DNA of 64,000 nucleotides from Oryzicola mucosus (GTDB taxonomy: Bacteria > Pseudomonadota > Alphaproteobacteria > Rhizobiales > Rhizobiaceae): NCBI RefSeq assembly GCF_014534685.1, contig NZ_JACVVX010000008.1, forward strand, positions 106,540-170,539, in the 5' to 3' direction. The notes under the pieces were generated by a model. That model saw only the letters and a list, made by a program, of their open reading frames with translations, did not search any database and had not been told where the DNA came from. Shown one piece after another: positions 56,224 through 64,000 of the stretch (position 1 is its first letter; each line of letters opens with the position of its first letter). The position numbers and the translations under genes are program-made.

Positions 56224-57897
56224 ATGGCAGATCTTAGTGCGCGCCAACACCAGATGTTTCCGGTGCTGAACAGCCATCAGATCGAAACGGCAAAGCGCTT
56301 TGCCAATGGCGAGCCACGCTATTTCGCGCCCGGCGAATTTCTCTCCAAGGTCGGCGACCACGCCGCGCCGGCCTGGCTCGTGCTGCAAGGCTCGATGGAT
56401 GTCTTCCGCCATGAAGGCCTGTCGCGCGAGACGCTGATAACGACACACGGCGTCGGCCAACTGTCCGGCGAGGTTAATCAACTGTCAGGGCGGCCGACGC
56501 TCGCCGGCGCGCGTGCGGGAGCGGAAGGTTGCACGGCCATGGCCTTCGACGCCGCTCATCTACGTGCACTGGTCATAGGTTCGGCCGATGTCGGCGAGAT
56601 CATCATGCGTGCGTTCATTCTGCGTCGGGTCGGGCTCATCGATGCTGGTGCAGGATCGGTTCTGATCGGGGCTGCGGGCAATGCCGCTCTGTCGCGCCTG
56701 CAGGGTTTTCTCGCCCGCAACGCCTTCCCCTATATCGTGCTGGATTCGTCGACCGAAAGCGAAGCCAAAGCTCTGATTGAGCGGCTGGGGATTCTTCCTT
56801 CCCAACTTCCCCTGATGGTCTGCCCCAACGGTACTGTTCTCCGGAATCCGACGGATATCGAAGCGGCGGCGTGTCTGGGCCTGACGCCTGAGCTTAGGCC
56901 CGACAAGCTTTATGACGTCGCGGTCGTGGGTGCCGGTCCGGCGGGGCTTGCCACCGCCGTCTATGCCGCATCCGAGGGACTGGAGGTCATCGTTATCGAT
57001 GAACGGTCTGTGGGTGGACAGGCCGGTGCTTCGTCTCGGATTGAGAACTATCTCGGTTTCCCCACCGGCATTTCCGGTCAGGCCCTGGCAGGCCGGGCTT
57101 ATAGCCAGGCACTGAAATTCGGTGCGGAGCTGGTTCTGCCGGTCGAGGTCAACAGGCTCGTGGCGCCGAAGGTCGACGATGGTGCGCTGACGCTGGAACT
57201 TGCTGGCGGCAAGTCGGTGGCCGCGCGCAGTGTCGTGATCGCATCGGGTGCCCGTTATCGGCGGCCAAGCATCGCCGAGATCCGGACATTCGAGGGCAAC
57301 GGCGTTTCCTACTGGGCTTCGCCGATTGAGGCAAAGCTCTGCGCGGGTGAAGAGGTAGCGCTGGTTGGCGGCGGAAATTCTGCCGGCCAAGCGATCGTTT
57401 TCCTGGCGCCGCAAGTGCGGAAACTGCATCTCATTGTTCGCCGCGCTCTTGAAGAGACGATGTCGCAATATCTGATCGACCGCATCAGGGCTCTTCCCAA
57501 TGTCGAACTCCAAATGCAATGCGAAGTGGTTGCGATCGATGGCGATCCCGGCTCCGGCCTCGCCGCGGCAACTCTACACAACCGGCTGGATGGCAGCGAA
57601 CGGCGCCTTGCCTTGCACCATCTTTTTCTCTTCATCGGAGCCGATCCAAATGCGGGCTGGATCTGCGACCGGGTCCATACCGACGAAAAGGGTTTCATTG
57701 TCACCGGCCAGTCGTTTGATGCGCACTGCGGCTTCACTCGCAAGCCGCTATCGTTGGAAACCAGCCTGCCAAATGTTTTTGCGATTGGCGACGTCCGAGC
57801 CGGGTCGACCAAGCGGGTCGCCGCGGCCGTCGGCGAAGGAGCAGCCGTCGTCTCACAGGTTCACGCCGCGTTGAGCTTTATGAATGCCGGCCGCTGA
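56224..57897 (+). CDS. Cyclic-nucleotide-binding domain fused to a thioredoxin-reductase-like flavoprotein
   Basis: A 557-residue fusion. Residues 1-~130 form a cNMP-binding-like beta barrel (FAPGEFLSKVGDHAAPAWLVLQGSMDVF, GQLSGEVNQLSG). A ~100-residue linker domain resembling a thioredoxin fold follows (FPYIVLDSSTESEAKAL). From ~230 a TrxB-like FAD/NADPH domain begins (DVAVVGAGPAGLATAVYAASEGL, GGQAGASSRIENYLGFP, EVALVGGGNSAGQA, VFAIGDVR). The redox CxxC of TrxB, normally in a YCATC context, is replaced by SYWASPIEAKLC, so it is not a standard thioredoxin reductase. An AAGGAG site precedes the ATG at 56224. Confidence 0.85.
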   Translation: MADLSARQHQMFPVLNSHQIETAKRFANGEPRYFAPGEFLSKVGDHAAPAWLVLQGSMDVFRHEGLSRETLITTHGVGQLSGEVNQLSGRPTLAGARAGAEGCTAMAFDAAHLRALVIGSADVGEIIMRAFILRRVGLIDAGAGSVLIGAAGNAALSRLQGFLARNAFPYIVLDSSTESEAKALIERLGILPSQLPLMVCPNGTVLRNPTDIEAAACLGLTPELRPDKLYDVAVVGAGPAGLATAVYAASEGLEVIVIDERSVGGQAGASSRIENYLGFPTGISGQALAGRAYSQALKFGAELVLPVEVNRLVAPKVDDGALTLELAGGKSVAARSVVIASGARYRRPSIAEIRTFEGNGVSYWASPIEAKLCAGEEVALVGGGNSAGQAIVFLAPQVRKLHLIVRRALEETMSQYLIDRIRALPNVELQMQCEVVAIDGDPGSGLAAATLHNRLDGSERRLALHHLFLFIGADPNAGWICDRVHTDEKGFIVTGQSFDAHCGFTRKPLSLETSLPNVFAIGDVRAGSTKRVAAAVGEGAAVVSQVHAALSFMNAGR

Positions 57898-58009
57898 GGC
57901 TGATCACGTAAGACAGTACCATAGTGCCTGACCTTCGACATCTCACCGGAAACGATTTTGCGATGTCGATCCGGTCACGGTGGACCTGCCGTCGACACAT
58001 GATCCAGAG

Positions 58010-58780
58010 TTAAGCACCACCGTTAACGTCAGCTGCGAAGATCAGGCGGATGCCTTCCAGGCCTTTCAAATCGGCGCTGAGGGTGCCTGGGCTCGTGATG
58101 GGAATAGCCCCGCAAAGGGCGCCGGTTGTGACGATCTCGCCGGCATTGAGCGATTCCGACGGACGGTTGATATCCGATGCGTATGCGATGAGCCAGGCGA
58201 GTACATCGCCGGCCGGGTGTTGCGCGTTTCCGGAATATAACAATGCCTCGCCGAGGTGGATATCGAGCTGGCACCGCCCAACCCTGCCAAGGATTTCCTT
58301 CGGCAGTTCAGGTCCCAGCGCATAGCCCGCATTGCCCAGCCGGTCCGCGAGAAACAGGAGGTACGGCGCCTCGCCGCCTTCCTCTATCCGGCTGTCGAGA
58401 ATTTCGACACCGAGGTGAAGCGCTTCAATAGCGGTGACCAACTCCGCGCGGCTGTAGCCGCCATCGCGGGGCGGCAGCGCAGTGCCAAGCCTGACGGCTA
58501 TCTCGACCTCGATCCTCACGCCATCGCGCCATGGGAAAGCCGCGGGATGGCCCTCAACAATTGATTTCAGGGGTGCCAGCCATCCGGTCACGGGCAATCC
58601 GTCAGGCGAAAGCGCCACCTTGCAGCCCGGCGTGCGACCCGTCGACGCCAGTTGCACGGCCATCGAGTCCGCGATCGTTGCTGGCACGGCTAGGGAAGCT
58701 GCCGGAATGCGGTCGCGCGCAACGGAAAGGTCTTGTGCGAGCCGATGCGCGTCGAAGGCCTTGGGAGCGGAATGGGACAT
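58010..58780 (-). CDS. 2-Keto-4-pentenoate hydratase/FAH family protein
   Basis: A 256-residue protein of the MhpD/HpaH hydratase and decarboxylase branch of the FAH superfamily: GCKVALSPDG near the N-terminus, the metal-binding acidic motif RIEVEIAVRLG, EILDSRIEEG and a C-terminal AGEIVTTGALCGAIPI. Such enzymes hydrate 2-oxo-alkenoates from meta-cleavage pathways. Its ATG directly follows the lacI stop, so it is co-transcribed with the regulator, opposite a TRAP transporter and an HpcH/HpaI aldolase. A hydratase followed by an aldolase is the usual pair that finishes meta-cleavage. Confidence 0.83.
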   Translation of the reverse strand: MSHSAPKAFDAHRLAQDLSVARDRIPAASLAVPATIADSMAVQLASTGRTPGCKVALSPDGLPVTGWLAPLKSIVEGHPAAFPWRDGVRIEVEIAVRLGTALPPRDGGYSRAELVTAIEALHLGVEILDSRIEEGGEAPYLLFLADRLGNAGYALGPELPKEILGRVGRCQLDIHLGEALLYSGNAQHPAGDVLAWLIAYASDINRPSESLNAGEIVTTGALCGAIPITSPGTLSADLKGLEGIRLIFAADVNGGA

Positions 58781-59851
58781 TCATTTATCCGGAAGAACTG
58801 GGCGAGAGCGGGGTGCAGCGGTGGACTTGCGCAGCATCAGGTGGAATTCGACGGGTTGTGGGTCGTCCGGAGCGCCGTCCTCAAGACAGGCACGGAGATA
58901 GTCGGCAGCACGGCGGCCGATTTCGGCGTTGTCCACGCGCATCGTCGTCAGCGGCGGTTCCATATGCGCCGCCATGGCCACGTCGTCGAAGCCTGTAATC
59001 GAAAGTTCGTCGGGCACCTTGATACCCAAGGCGCGCGCTTCGATCAGCGCCCCCATGGCCAGCGTGTCGTTGCCACAGACAATCGCCGTCGGACGCGGTT
59101 CGGACGTTTCCATGATCGCCTTCAGTCCCTGGCGGCCAAACAGCAGGGAGGGCGCGCCTTCGTGAACATGCTGGGGCCGAAGCGCAATGCCGTTCTCTGC
59201 CAGCGCCCCACGCAGCCCGTCGAGGCGCGCCTGCACGCGGTCATTATCTCCAGCAGGCTGATGGATCAGGCCGAAATCCCGGTGGCCGAGATCAAGCAGG
59301 TGACGTGCAACGCTGCGAAACGCTCCTGCGTTGTCGAAGCCGGCAAAGGGATGCTCCGCGCTGTCGCGGTAGGAATACATGACGACGTAGGGAACGCGGC
59401 GAGCGCGGATCATGTCGAACACGCCCTCGCGCTGTGCCTCGCCGACAATCGCGAGCGCCTCGACGCCCCTCGCCAACATGGCCCGCAACTGGGCTTCCGC
59501 CTGTGCGCTATCATAGTTGGAGCAGCCGATGAGTACCGTTATGCCCGCTTCCGCCAGCCGCGCCTGCAAAGCCCCGACCTGCGAGGCGAAGACGTCGTGA
59601 TCAAGCGTAGGAATCAGAACGCCGACCAGCCATGTGCGCCGGCTGGCAAGGGCCGCACCAGCGGGATGAGGCATCCAGCCGAGGTCGGCCGCGATCTTCA
59701 GAATTTTGTCGCGGATTTCAGGCGCCACCTTTTCAGGCGTGTTGAACGCCCGTGAAACTGTGGCCGTGGAGACGCCCGCCGCCGCCGCGACGTCGAGCGC
59801 GCGCGGTGCCGCCGCTTTGTTCCGTTCCTTGCTCCCCCGTGCCATGCGCAT
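58781..59851 (-). CDS. LacI family transcriptional regulator
   Basis: A 356-residue regulator with an N-terminal LacI HTH (ALDVAAAAGVSTATVSRAFNTPEKVAPEIRDKI) and a periplasmic-binding-protein-like sensor domain (LVGVLIPTLDHDVFA, GFDNAGAFRSVARHLLDLGHRDFGLI, SITGFDDVAMAAHMEPPLTTM). It is divergent from the TRAP transporter genes, in front of which lies a classic LacI palindrome, so it most likely represses them until a sugar acid or related inducer binds. Confidence 0.9.
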   Translation of the reverse strand: MRMARGSKERNKAAAPRALDVAAAAGVSTATVSRAFNTPEKVAPEIRDKILKIAADLGWMPHPAGAALASRRTWLVGVLIPTLDHDVFASQVGALQARLAEAGITVLIGCSNYDSAQAEAQLRAMLARGVEALAIVGEAQREGVFDMIRARRVPYVVMYSYRDSAEHPFAGFDNAGAFRSVARHLLDLGHRDFGLIHQPAGDNDRVQARLDGLRGALAENGIALRPQHVHEGAPSLLFGRQGLKAIMETSEPRPTAIVCGNDTLAMGALIEARALGIKVPDELSITGFDDVAMAAHMEPPLTTMRVDNAEIGRRAADYLRACLEDGAPDDPQPVEFHLMLRKSTAAPRSRPVLPDK

Positions 59852-59920
59852 CCCATACAGAATTATGTATTCGCGTACAATACGATAAGTCTTGCTAGAA
59901 CGCGTGCCCGGTCCGGTCGA

Positions 59921-59959
59921 TTGACAAAATTTCGATGCCTGATATGTAAGCGCTTACAT
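59921..59959 (+). promoter_or_regulatory. TRAP operon promoter with LacI-type operator
   Basis: TTGACA at 59921-59926 and TATGTA at 59943-59948 (16-bp spacing) form a promoter. The perfect 16-bp palindrome ATGTAAGCGCTTACAT (59944-59959) with a central CG overlaps the -10 element; this is the standard shape of a LacI-family operator. Confidence 0.7.
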
Positions 59960-60026
59960 GCAGATTGCGAGGGGGCGGAAGCGGCTGTGGGACGCCGGAT
60001 CCGAGGCACATCTGAGAGGAGAGGGC

Positions 60027-60578
60027 ATGAACGTCGCCATAAGAACTTTGGTCAAGCCGGTCGAGGCTATCATTGCCGCCTGTATGGCTGTGATGCTTCT
60101 GTTGGTGTTCGGAAATGTCGTCCTCCGCTACGTTTTCAACACCGGCATTTCGGTTTCAGACGAGCTGTCGCGTCTGCTCTTCGTCTGGATGGTGTTTCTG
60201 GGGGCGATGGCGGCACTTGTCGAGCGCGCTCATCTCGGTGTCGACACCTTGGTCAAGCGGCTGTCGCGGACGGGGCGCATCGTCTGCTTCGTCCTGTCCA
60301 ATATCCTCATGCTCTATGCGACATGGCTGATCGCATCCGGCACCTGGAAGCAGTTCGGCATCAATCTCGGCATGACGACCCCGGTCATGGGCATCTCCCA
60401 GGCCTGGTTCTTCGCGCCGCTGTTGATCTTTGCCGCACTGTCGGCGGGCTGGTTCTGCTTCATGATCCTTCGCGTCATGACGGGACGCATCGACAGCGAC
60501 GAGTTGATCGGCGTGCGCGAAAGCGAGGAAGAGGTCGATATCGAGGCCTTCCGGAGGTCGGACAGGGACAAGCCCTGA
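60027..60578 (+). CDS. TRAP transporter small permease (DctQ family)
   Basis: A 183-residue membrane protein with four helices (VEAIIAACMAVMLLLVFGNVVLRYVF, SRLLFVWMVFLGAMAALVERAHLGVD, FVLSNILMLYATWLIASG, PLLIFAALSAGWFCFMIL). The DctQ signature RYVF...EL(S)RLLFVW and RAHLGVD is clear. The ATG at 60027 follows GGAGAGG; an in-frame ATG at 59958 overlaps the LacI operator and is unlikely. It pairs with DctM and DctP downstream. Confidence 0.88.
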   Translation: MNVAIRTLVKPVEAIIAACMAVMLLLVFGNVVLRYVFNTGISVSDELSRLLFVWMVFLGAMAALVERAHLGVDTLVKRLSRTGRIVCFVLSNILMLYATWLIASGTWKQFGINLGMTTPVMGISQAWFFAPLLIFAALSAGWFCFMILRVMTGRIDSDELIGVRESEEEVDIEAFRRSDRDKP

Positions 60579-60658
60579 ACGACCACCAAGCCTTCGCCGA
60601 CCCTTCAACCGTGCCGTAGTTGCGCCAGACGCGCATGGCTGTCGCAGGAACCAGCACA

Positions 60659-61939
60659 ATGACCATTTTGATCTTCGTAACGTCTTTGCTCGCCGCCATG
60701 GCGATCGGCATGCCGATCGCCTACGCGCTGATCATCTGCGGCGTCGCGCTGATGCTGCAGCTCGACATCTTCGACGCTCAGATCCTGGCGCAAAATCTGG
60801 TCGGCGGCACCGATAGCTTCACCCTCTTGGCCGTGCCCTTCTTTATGCTGGCGGGTGAGGTCATGAACGTCGGCGGCCTGTCACGCCGCATCGTCAATCT
60901 CGCACTGGCCCTTGTCGGCCATGTGCGCGGCGGGCTCGGCTATGTGGCGATCATCGCTGCCTGCATCCTGTCTGCCTTGTCGGGCTCGGCGGCGGCGGAT
61001 GCGGCCGCGCTCGGCGCGCTTCTCGTGCCAATGATGGTGAAGGCCGGCCACGACAAAGCCCGCTCCGTCGGCCTTGTCGCCTCCGCGTCGATCATCGGGC
61101 CGATCATTCCGCCCTCCATCGCCTTCATCCTGCTCGGCGTGACGACGAACCTCTCTATTTCAAAGCTGTTCATGGCCGGGATCGCGCCCGGCCTGATGGT
61201 CGGCCTCGCGCTGGCGGTGGCCTGGTACATCGTTGCGCGCAAAGAACAGACACAGCCACGTCCGCGTGCGTCGGCCACCGAGCGGGTGAAGGCGCTGCGC
61301 GAGAGCCTTTGGGCGCTGGGCCTGCCGGTGATCATCATTTTCGGCCTCAAATTCGGCCTCTTCACTCCCACCGAAGCCGCAGTGGTGGCTGCCATCTATG
61401 CGCTTTTCGTCTCGATAGTGATTTATCGCGAACTCAACCTCAAGCAACTCTACGGCGTCTTCGTCACCTCGGCGAAGATCACCAGCGTCGTCATCTTCAT
61501 GGTGTCGGCCGCGCTTGTCTCCGCGTGGCTGATCACCATTGCCGATCTTCCGGGCCAGGTCGTGGCACTGCTTTCGTCCTTCATGGACAGCCCACGCCTG
61601 TTGATGCTGATGATCATGATCCTCGTGGTCATCGTTGGCACAGCGATGGACATGGCGCCGACCATCCTGATCCTGGGCCCGGTCCTCGTACCTGTGGTCC
61701 AGGCGGCCGGCATCGACCCCATCTATTTCGGCGTCCTGTTCATCATCAACAATTCCATCGGCCTTATCACGCCGCCTGTCGGCACCGTGCTCAACGTGGT
61801 TGCCGGCGTTACCCGAACCAGCATGGAGACGGTCATCCGCGGCGTCACGCCGTTCATGATCGCCCAGATTATTGTTCTGGGTCTCATGATCATCTTTCCC
61901 GAACTCGTCACCGTTCCGGCTGCATGGCTCAGCCGCTGA
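60659..61939 (+). CDS. TRAP transporter large permease (DctM family)
   Basis: A 426-residue membrane protein with about 12 helices and DctM motifs: FTLLAVPFFMLAGEVMN, ALSGSAAADAAALGALLVPMM, SASIIGPIIPPSIAFILLG, FTPTEAAVVAAIYAL and LFIINNSIGLITPPVGTVLNV. It performs Na+-coupled solute import. Start choice: ATG at 60659, giving the normal DctM length, with AGGA 9 bases upstream; longer starts at 60620 and 60635 exist. Confidence 0.9.
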   Translation: MTILIFVTSLLAAMAIGMPIAYALIICGVALMLQLDIFDAQILAQNLVGGTDSFTLLAVPFFMLAGEVMNVGGLSRRIVNLALALVGHVRGGLGYVAIIAACILSALSGSAAADAAALGALLVPMMVKAGHDKARSVGLVASASIIGPIIPPSIAFILLGVTTNLSISKLFMAGIAPGLMVGLALAVAWYIVARKEQTQPRPRASATERVKALRESLWALGLPVIIIFGLKFGLFTPTEAAVVAAIYALFVSIVIYRELNLKQLYGVFVTSAKITSVVIFMVSAALVSAWLITIADLPGQVVALLSSFMDSPRLLMLMIMILVVIVGTAMDMAPTILILGPVLVPVVQAAGIDPIYFGVLFIINNSIGLITPPVGTVLNVVAGVTRTSMETVIRGVTPFMIAQIIVLGLMIIFPELVTVPAAWLSR

Positions 61940-61984
61940 TACTCGCTTGAGCCCTTTCACATCGTCACCAGGAGGAAAAAACCT

Positions 61985-62998
61985 ATGCGTCAGTTCATCA
62001 ATGCTCTTCTCGCCAGCGTCATCTTGGCATCCGCCTCCGCGCTGCCCGCCGTGGCAGAAATCCGCGAACAAACAATCCGCTTCGCCAGCGCCGGTTCGGA
62101 AGGATCGCCGCTCGTCATCGGCCAGCGCAAGTTCGCGGAGATCGTCAAGGAAAAAAGCGGCGGGAAGATCGACGTTAAGGTGTTTCCAGCCGGCATGCTC
62201 GGCGGTGACATGCAGTCGGTTTCCTCGCTGCAGGGCGGCCTGTTACAGATGTCGGCCCTCAATGCCGGTCTGATGGCGAGCCTTGCCCCGGATTTCGCGC
62301 TTCTCGACATTCCTTTCTTGTTCGAGAACACCAACGAGGCCGACGCCGTCATGGACGGTGAAGTTGGCAAGATATTCAAGATGGAACTTGAGGCGAAGAA
62401 CCTGATGGTCCTCGCCTATTGGGAGCTTGGTTTCCGCAACCTGACGAACAGCCGTCGCGCCGTCGAGAAGGTCGATGACATCGAAGGTTTGAAAATCCGT
62501 GTGGTCCAGTCACCCATCTATCTGGAAATGTTTCAGGCCCTCGGCGCCAATGCCGTGCCGATGCCCTTCCCGGAAGTCTATACAGCTCTCGAAACCGGCA
62601 CAGTGGATGGACAGGAGAACCCGGCGGCGTCCATCCTCACGGCAAAGCTCAACGAAGTGCAGAAATATCTGACCCTGACGCGCCATACCTACAATCCGAT
62701 GGTGCTGCTTTATTCCAAGCCGGCCTGGGACAAGCTGGATGCTGACGAGCAAGCCCTGCTGCAAGAAGCCGCCACCGAGGCGGCCGCTTTCCAGCGCCAG
62801 ACCTCGCGTGACGCCGACGCCAAGGCAGTGGAGGCGCTTGCCGCTTCCGGCATGACGGTTTCCAAGCTTACGCCTGAGGAAATCGCGCGGTTCCGCGAAA
62901 AGACCAAGCCGGTCGCCGAAAAGTTCTCGGCCGCTGCCGACCCGGCGCTGGTCAAGCTGCTGAACGATACGATTCAGCAGGTCCGCGCCGCCAAGTAA
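61985..62998 (+). CDS. TRAP transporter solute-binding protein (DctP family)
   Basis: A 337-residue secreted protein with a signal peptide (MRQFINALLASVILASASAL..., cut after AVA) and DctP family features: EIVKEKSGGKIDVKVFPAGMLGGDMQSVSSLQGG, the conserved Arg in GLKIRVVQSPIYLEMFQALGANAVPMPFPEVYTALETGTVDGQENP (carboxylate-binding). The solute is a carboxylate, probably an aldonate, uronate or keto acid given the aldolase that follows. It starts 45 bases after DctM. Confidence 0.9.
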   Translation: MRQFINALLASVILASASALPAVAEIREQTIRFASAGSEGSPLVIGQRKFAEIVKEKSGGKIDVKVFPAGMLGGDMQSVSSLQGGLLQMSALNAGLMASLAPDFALLDIPFLFENTNEADAVMDGEVGKIFKMELEAKNLMVLAYWELGFRNLTNSRRAVEKVDDIEGLKIRVVQSPIYLEMFQALGANAVPMPFPEVYTALETGTVDGQENPAASILTAKLNEVQKYLTLTRHTYNPMVLLYSKPAWDKLDADEQALLQEAATEAAAFQRQTSRDADAKAVEALAASGMTVSKLTPEEIARFREKTKPVAEKFSAAADPALVKLLNDTIQQVRAAK

Positions 62999-63065
62999 AC
63001 TCGTTCGCAGGCGCGCAGACCCGCTCCGCGCCTGCACCTCTTTCAATGTTTCGAAGGTATCACCA

Positions 63066-63881
63066 ATGTTCAAGACCAATGGGCTCAAGGCTCGACTTCT
63101 CGCTGGCGAAAGCGTTTACGGCTGCTGGGTCGGCGGTGGGTCGCCGACCAATGCCGAAATCCTCGGCCATGTCGGGTTCGACTTTCTACTGGTTGACCAC
63201 GAGCACGGCATCGGTGAGACCCGCGAGATCATGGAAACCCTACGGGCGGTTCAGACCACGCCGACGCTGGTGCGCGTGCCGTGGAACGACCACGTCCTGC
63301 TAAAGCGGGTCATCGATGCCGGCGTGCAGTCGGTGATGATCCCCTCTGTCGATACGCCGGAAGCCGCACTGGCAGCCGTGCGCGCCTGCCTTTATCCGCC
63401 GCACGGCATTCGCGGGTATGCGGCCGGCGTCGTGCGGTCGTCCACTTTCGGACTTGAAGCGGGCTATGTTCACAAGGCAAACGGCGAAATGCTGATCGCT
63501 CTTCAGCTGGAATCCTACACCGCCGTCGAGAATGCCGCTGAGATTGCCGCCACCGAAGGCGCCGACATCATCTTCATTGGCGTCAACGATCTGGCCGGTT
63601 CGATCGGCCTGCTCGAACAGACCGGACATCCGGACGTGCGGGCCTTGGTCAAGAAGGCCGAGGACGCCATCCTCGCTTCGGGCAAGATCATGGGAACCGT
63701 GCCCAACGGGGGAGCGACGGTCGGCCAGCTTCTCGATCGTGGATATCGTATCGTCGCTGGACCACACGATGTCGCGCTGCTGCGCGATGCCGGCAGCGCG
63801 GCCATGGCCGACTATAAGGCACTGGTTGACGCCCGCGCTGCCGGGGGCTCCAATGAGGGTGGACTCCAGCGCTCGTACTAA
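63066..63881 (+). CDS. HpcH/HpaI family class II aldolase
   Basis: A 271-residue TIM-barrel aldolase of the HpcH/HpaI family (4-hydroxy-2-oxoheptanedioate or 2-keto-3-deoxy-L-rhamnonate aldolases). Motifs: GCWVGGGSPTNAEILGHVGFDFLLVDHEHG (catalytic His in DHEHG), TLVRVPWNDH, SVMIPSVDTPEAA, LIALQLESYTAVENA and DIIFIGVNDLAGSIG (metal Glu and Asp). It splits a 2-oxo acid to pyruvate plus an aldehyde. It closes the TRAP operon and fits with the divergently encoded 2-oxo-pentenoate hydratase. Confidence 0.88.
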   Translation: MFKTNGLKARLLAGESVYGCWVGGGSPTNAEILGHVGFDFLLVDHEHGIGETREIMETLRAVQTTPTLVRVPWNDHVLLKRVIDAGVQSVMIPSVDTPEAALAAVRACLYPPHGIRGYAAGVVRSSTFGLEAGYVHKANGEMLIALQLESYTAVENAAEIAATEGADIIFIGVNDLAGSIGLLEQTGHPDVRALVKKAEDAILASGKIMGTVPNGGATVGQLLDRGYRIVAGPHDVALLRDAGSAAMADYKALVDARAAGGSNEGGLQRSY

Positions 63882-64000
63882 AGCGTGTCGCGTTTGACGT
63901 GATTCAGGATTCCCATTTTGGTTGGGGGATGATTCATTGAGGTTCGAAGGAGAACCGCGATGGGCAAGCCGCTACCGATGGCGTTGCGTGAACGTGTTGC
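63882..64000 (+). mobile_element. Left end of an IS630-type insertion sequence (cut by the window edge)
   Basis: Directly after the aldolase stop is AGCGTGTCGCGTTTGACGTG, an end resembling those of IS630-family elements. A strong GAAGGAGAA site then precedes an ATG at 63960 that reads MGKPLPMALRERV, the usual start of IS630 family transposases. The element runs off the window, so its intactness cannot be judged. Confidence 0.7.

Noticed and set aside
56224..57897. Plain thioredoxin reductase (trxB)
   Set aside because: The redox-active CxxC is absent and an extra cNMP-like domain is fused at the N-terminus.
59958..60026. Longer N-terminus for the TRAP small permease from the ATG at 59958
   Set aside because: It would start inside the LacI operator and -10 region; the ATG at 60027 has a good ribosome site and family length.
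1..64000. CRISPR arrays, tRNA or rRNA genes, prophage
   Set aside because: No regular direct repeats, no cloverleaf or rRNA sequence and no phage structural genes were noticed by eye on either strand; a tRNAscan or repeat finder would be needed to exclude them fully.

Overview
The window reads as chromosomal DNA of a GC-rich alphaproteobacterium. The gene content (an OpuA/ProU-type betaine transporter beside an StcD-like demethylase, GbcAB, tripartite tricarboxylate and TRAP uptake systems, a KaiBC pair, many ATGA-type gene overlaps) suggests a member of the Rhizobiales/Hyphomicrobiales. The species cannot be fixed from the sequence alone. I saw no rRNA, tRNA, CRISPR array or phage gene. The only mobile DNA is the start of an IS630-type element at the right edge.

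Layout. 1-2.0 kb: kaiC-kaiB. 2.0-9.7 kb: a betaine module made of a minus-strand unit (TetR regulator, ProC-like reductase, ProX/ProW/ProV) divergent from an StcD-like N-methylproline demethylase and a DddQ-like DMSP-lyase-family cupin. 9.7-11.4 kb: a DUF2161 protein, a truncated hemoglobin and an HxlR regulator. 11.5-41.9 kb: a large aromatic-acid catabolic island. It holds an orphan molybdopterin subunit, an enoyl-CoA hydratase, a tannase/feruloyl esterase, a thioesterase, an aldehyde dehydrogenase, two thiamine-diphosphate enzymes, an FMN-type and an FAD-type hydroxy-acid oxidase, an amidohydrolase, a MarR regulator, TctABC uptake, a flavin monooxygenase, an IclR regulator, two hydrolases, a VOC protein, a LuxR regulator, an SDR, two hydroxycinnamoyl-CoA hydratase-lyases, an ADP-forming CoA ligase and a vanillin-type dehydrogenase. 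41.9-44.6 kb: a cobalamin riboswitch followed by gbcAB. 44.7-53.5 kb: a TRIC-type membrane protein, a PQQ glucose dehydrogenase and a caa3-type terminal oxidase cluster. 53.6-57.9 kb: nitronate monooxygenase, RsgA and a cNMP-domain/thioredoxin-reductase-like fusion. 58-63.9 kb: LacI-controlled hydratase, TRAP transporter and HpcH/HpaI aldolase.

How it fits together. In the island, ferulate released from esters (tannase family) can be activated by the FerA-like ligase, cleaved by the hydratase-lyases to vanillin plus acetyl-CoA, and oxidised to vanillate. A second branch has the enzyme set to oxidise both enantiomers of a 2-hydroxy acid to a 2-oxo acid, decarboxylate it to an aldehyde and oxidise that to an acid, as in mandelate-type pathways. 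Several promoters of the island share a palindrome, ATATCAGG-N3-CCTGATAT, which is a good candidate operator for the embedded MarR protein.

The two points I rate highest are (i) a well-formed cobalamin riboswitch in front of glycine betaine demethylase genes, which ties betaine breakdown to B12 status, and (ii) the shared palindrome that appears to unite the scattered aromatic operons. A third is the pairing of a DddQ-like cupin, carrying the full set of family active-site residues, with a betaine-uptake and N-demethylation module.
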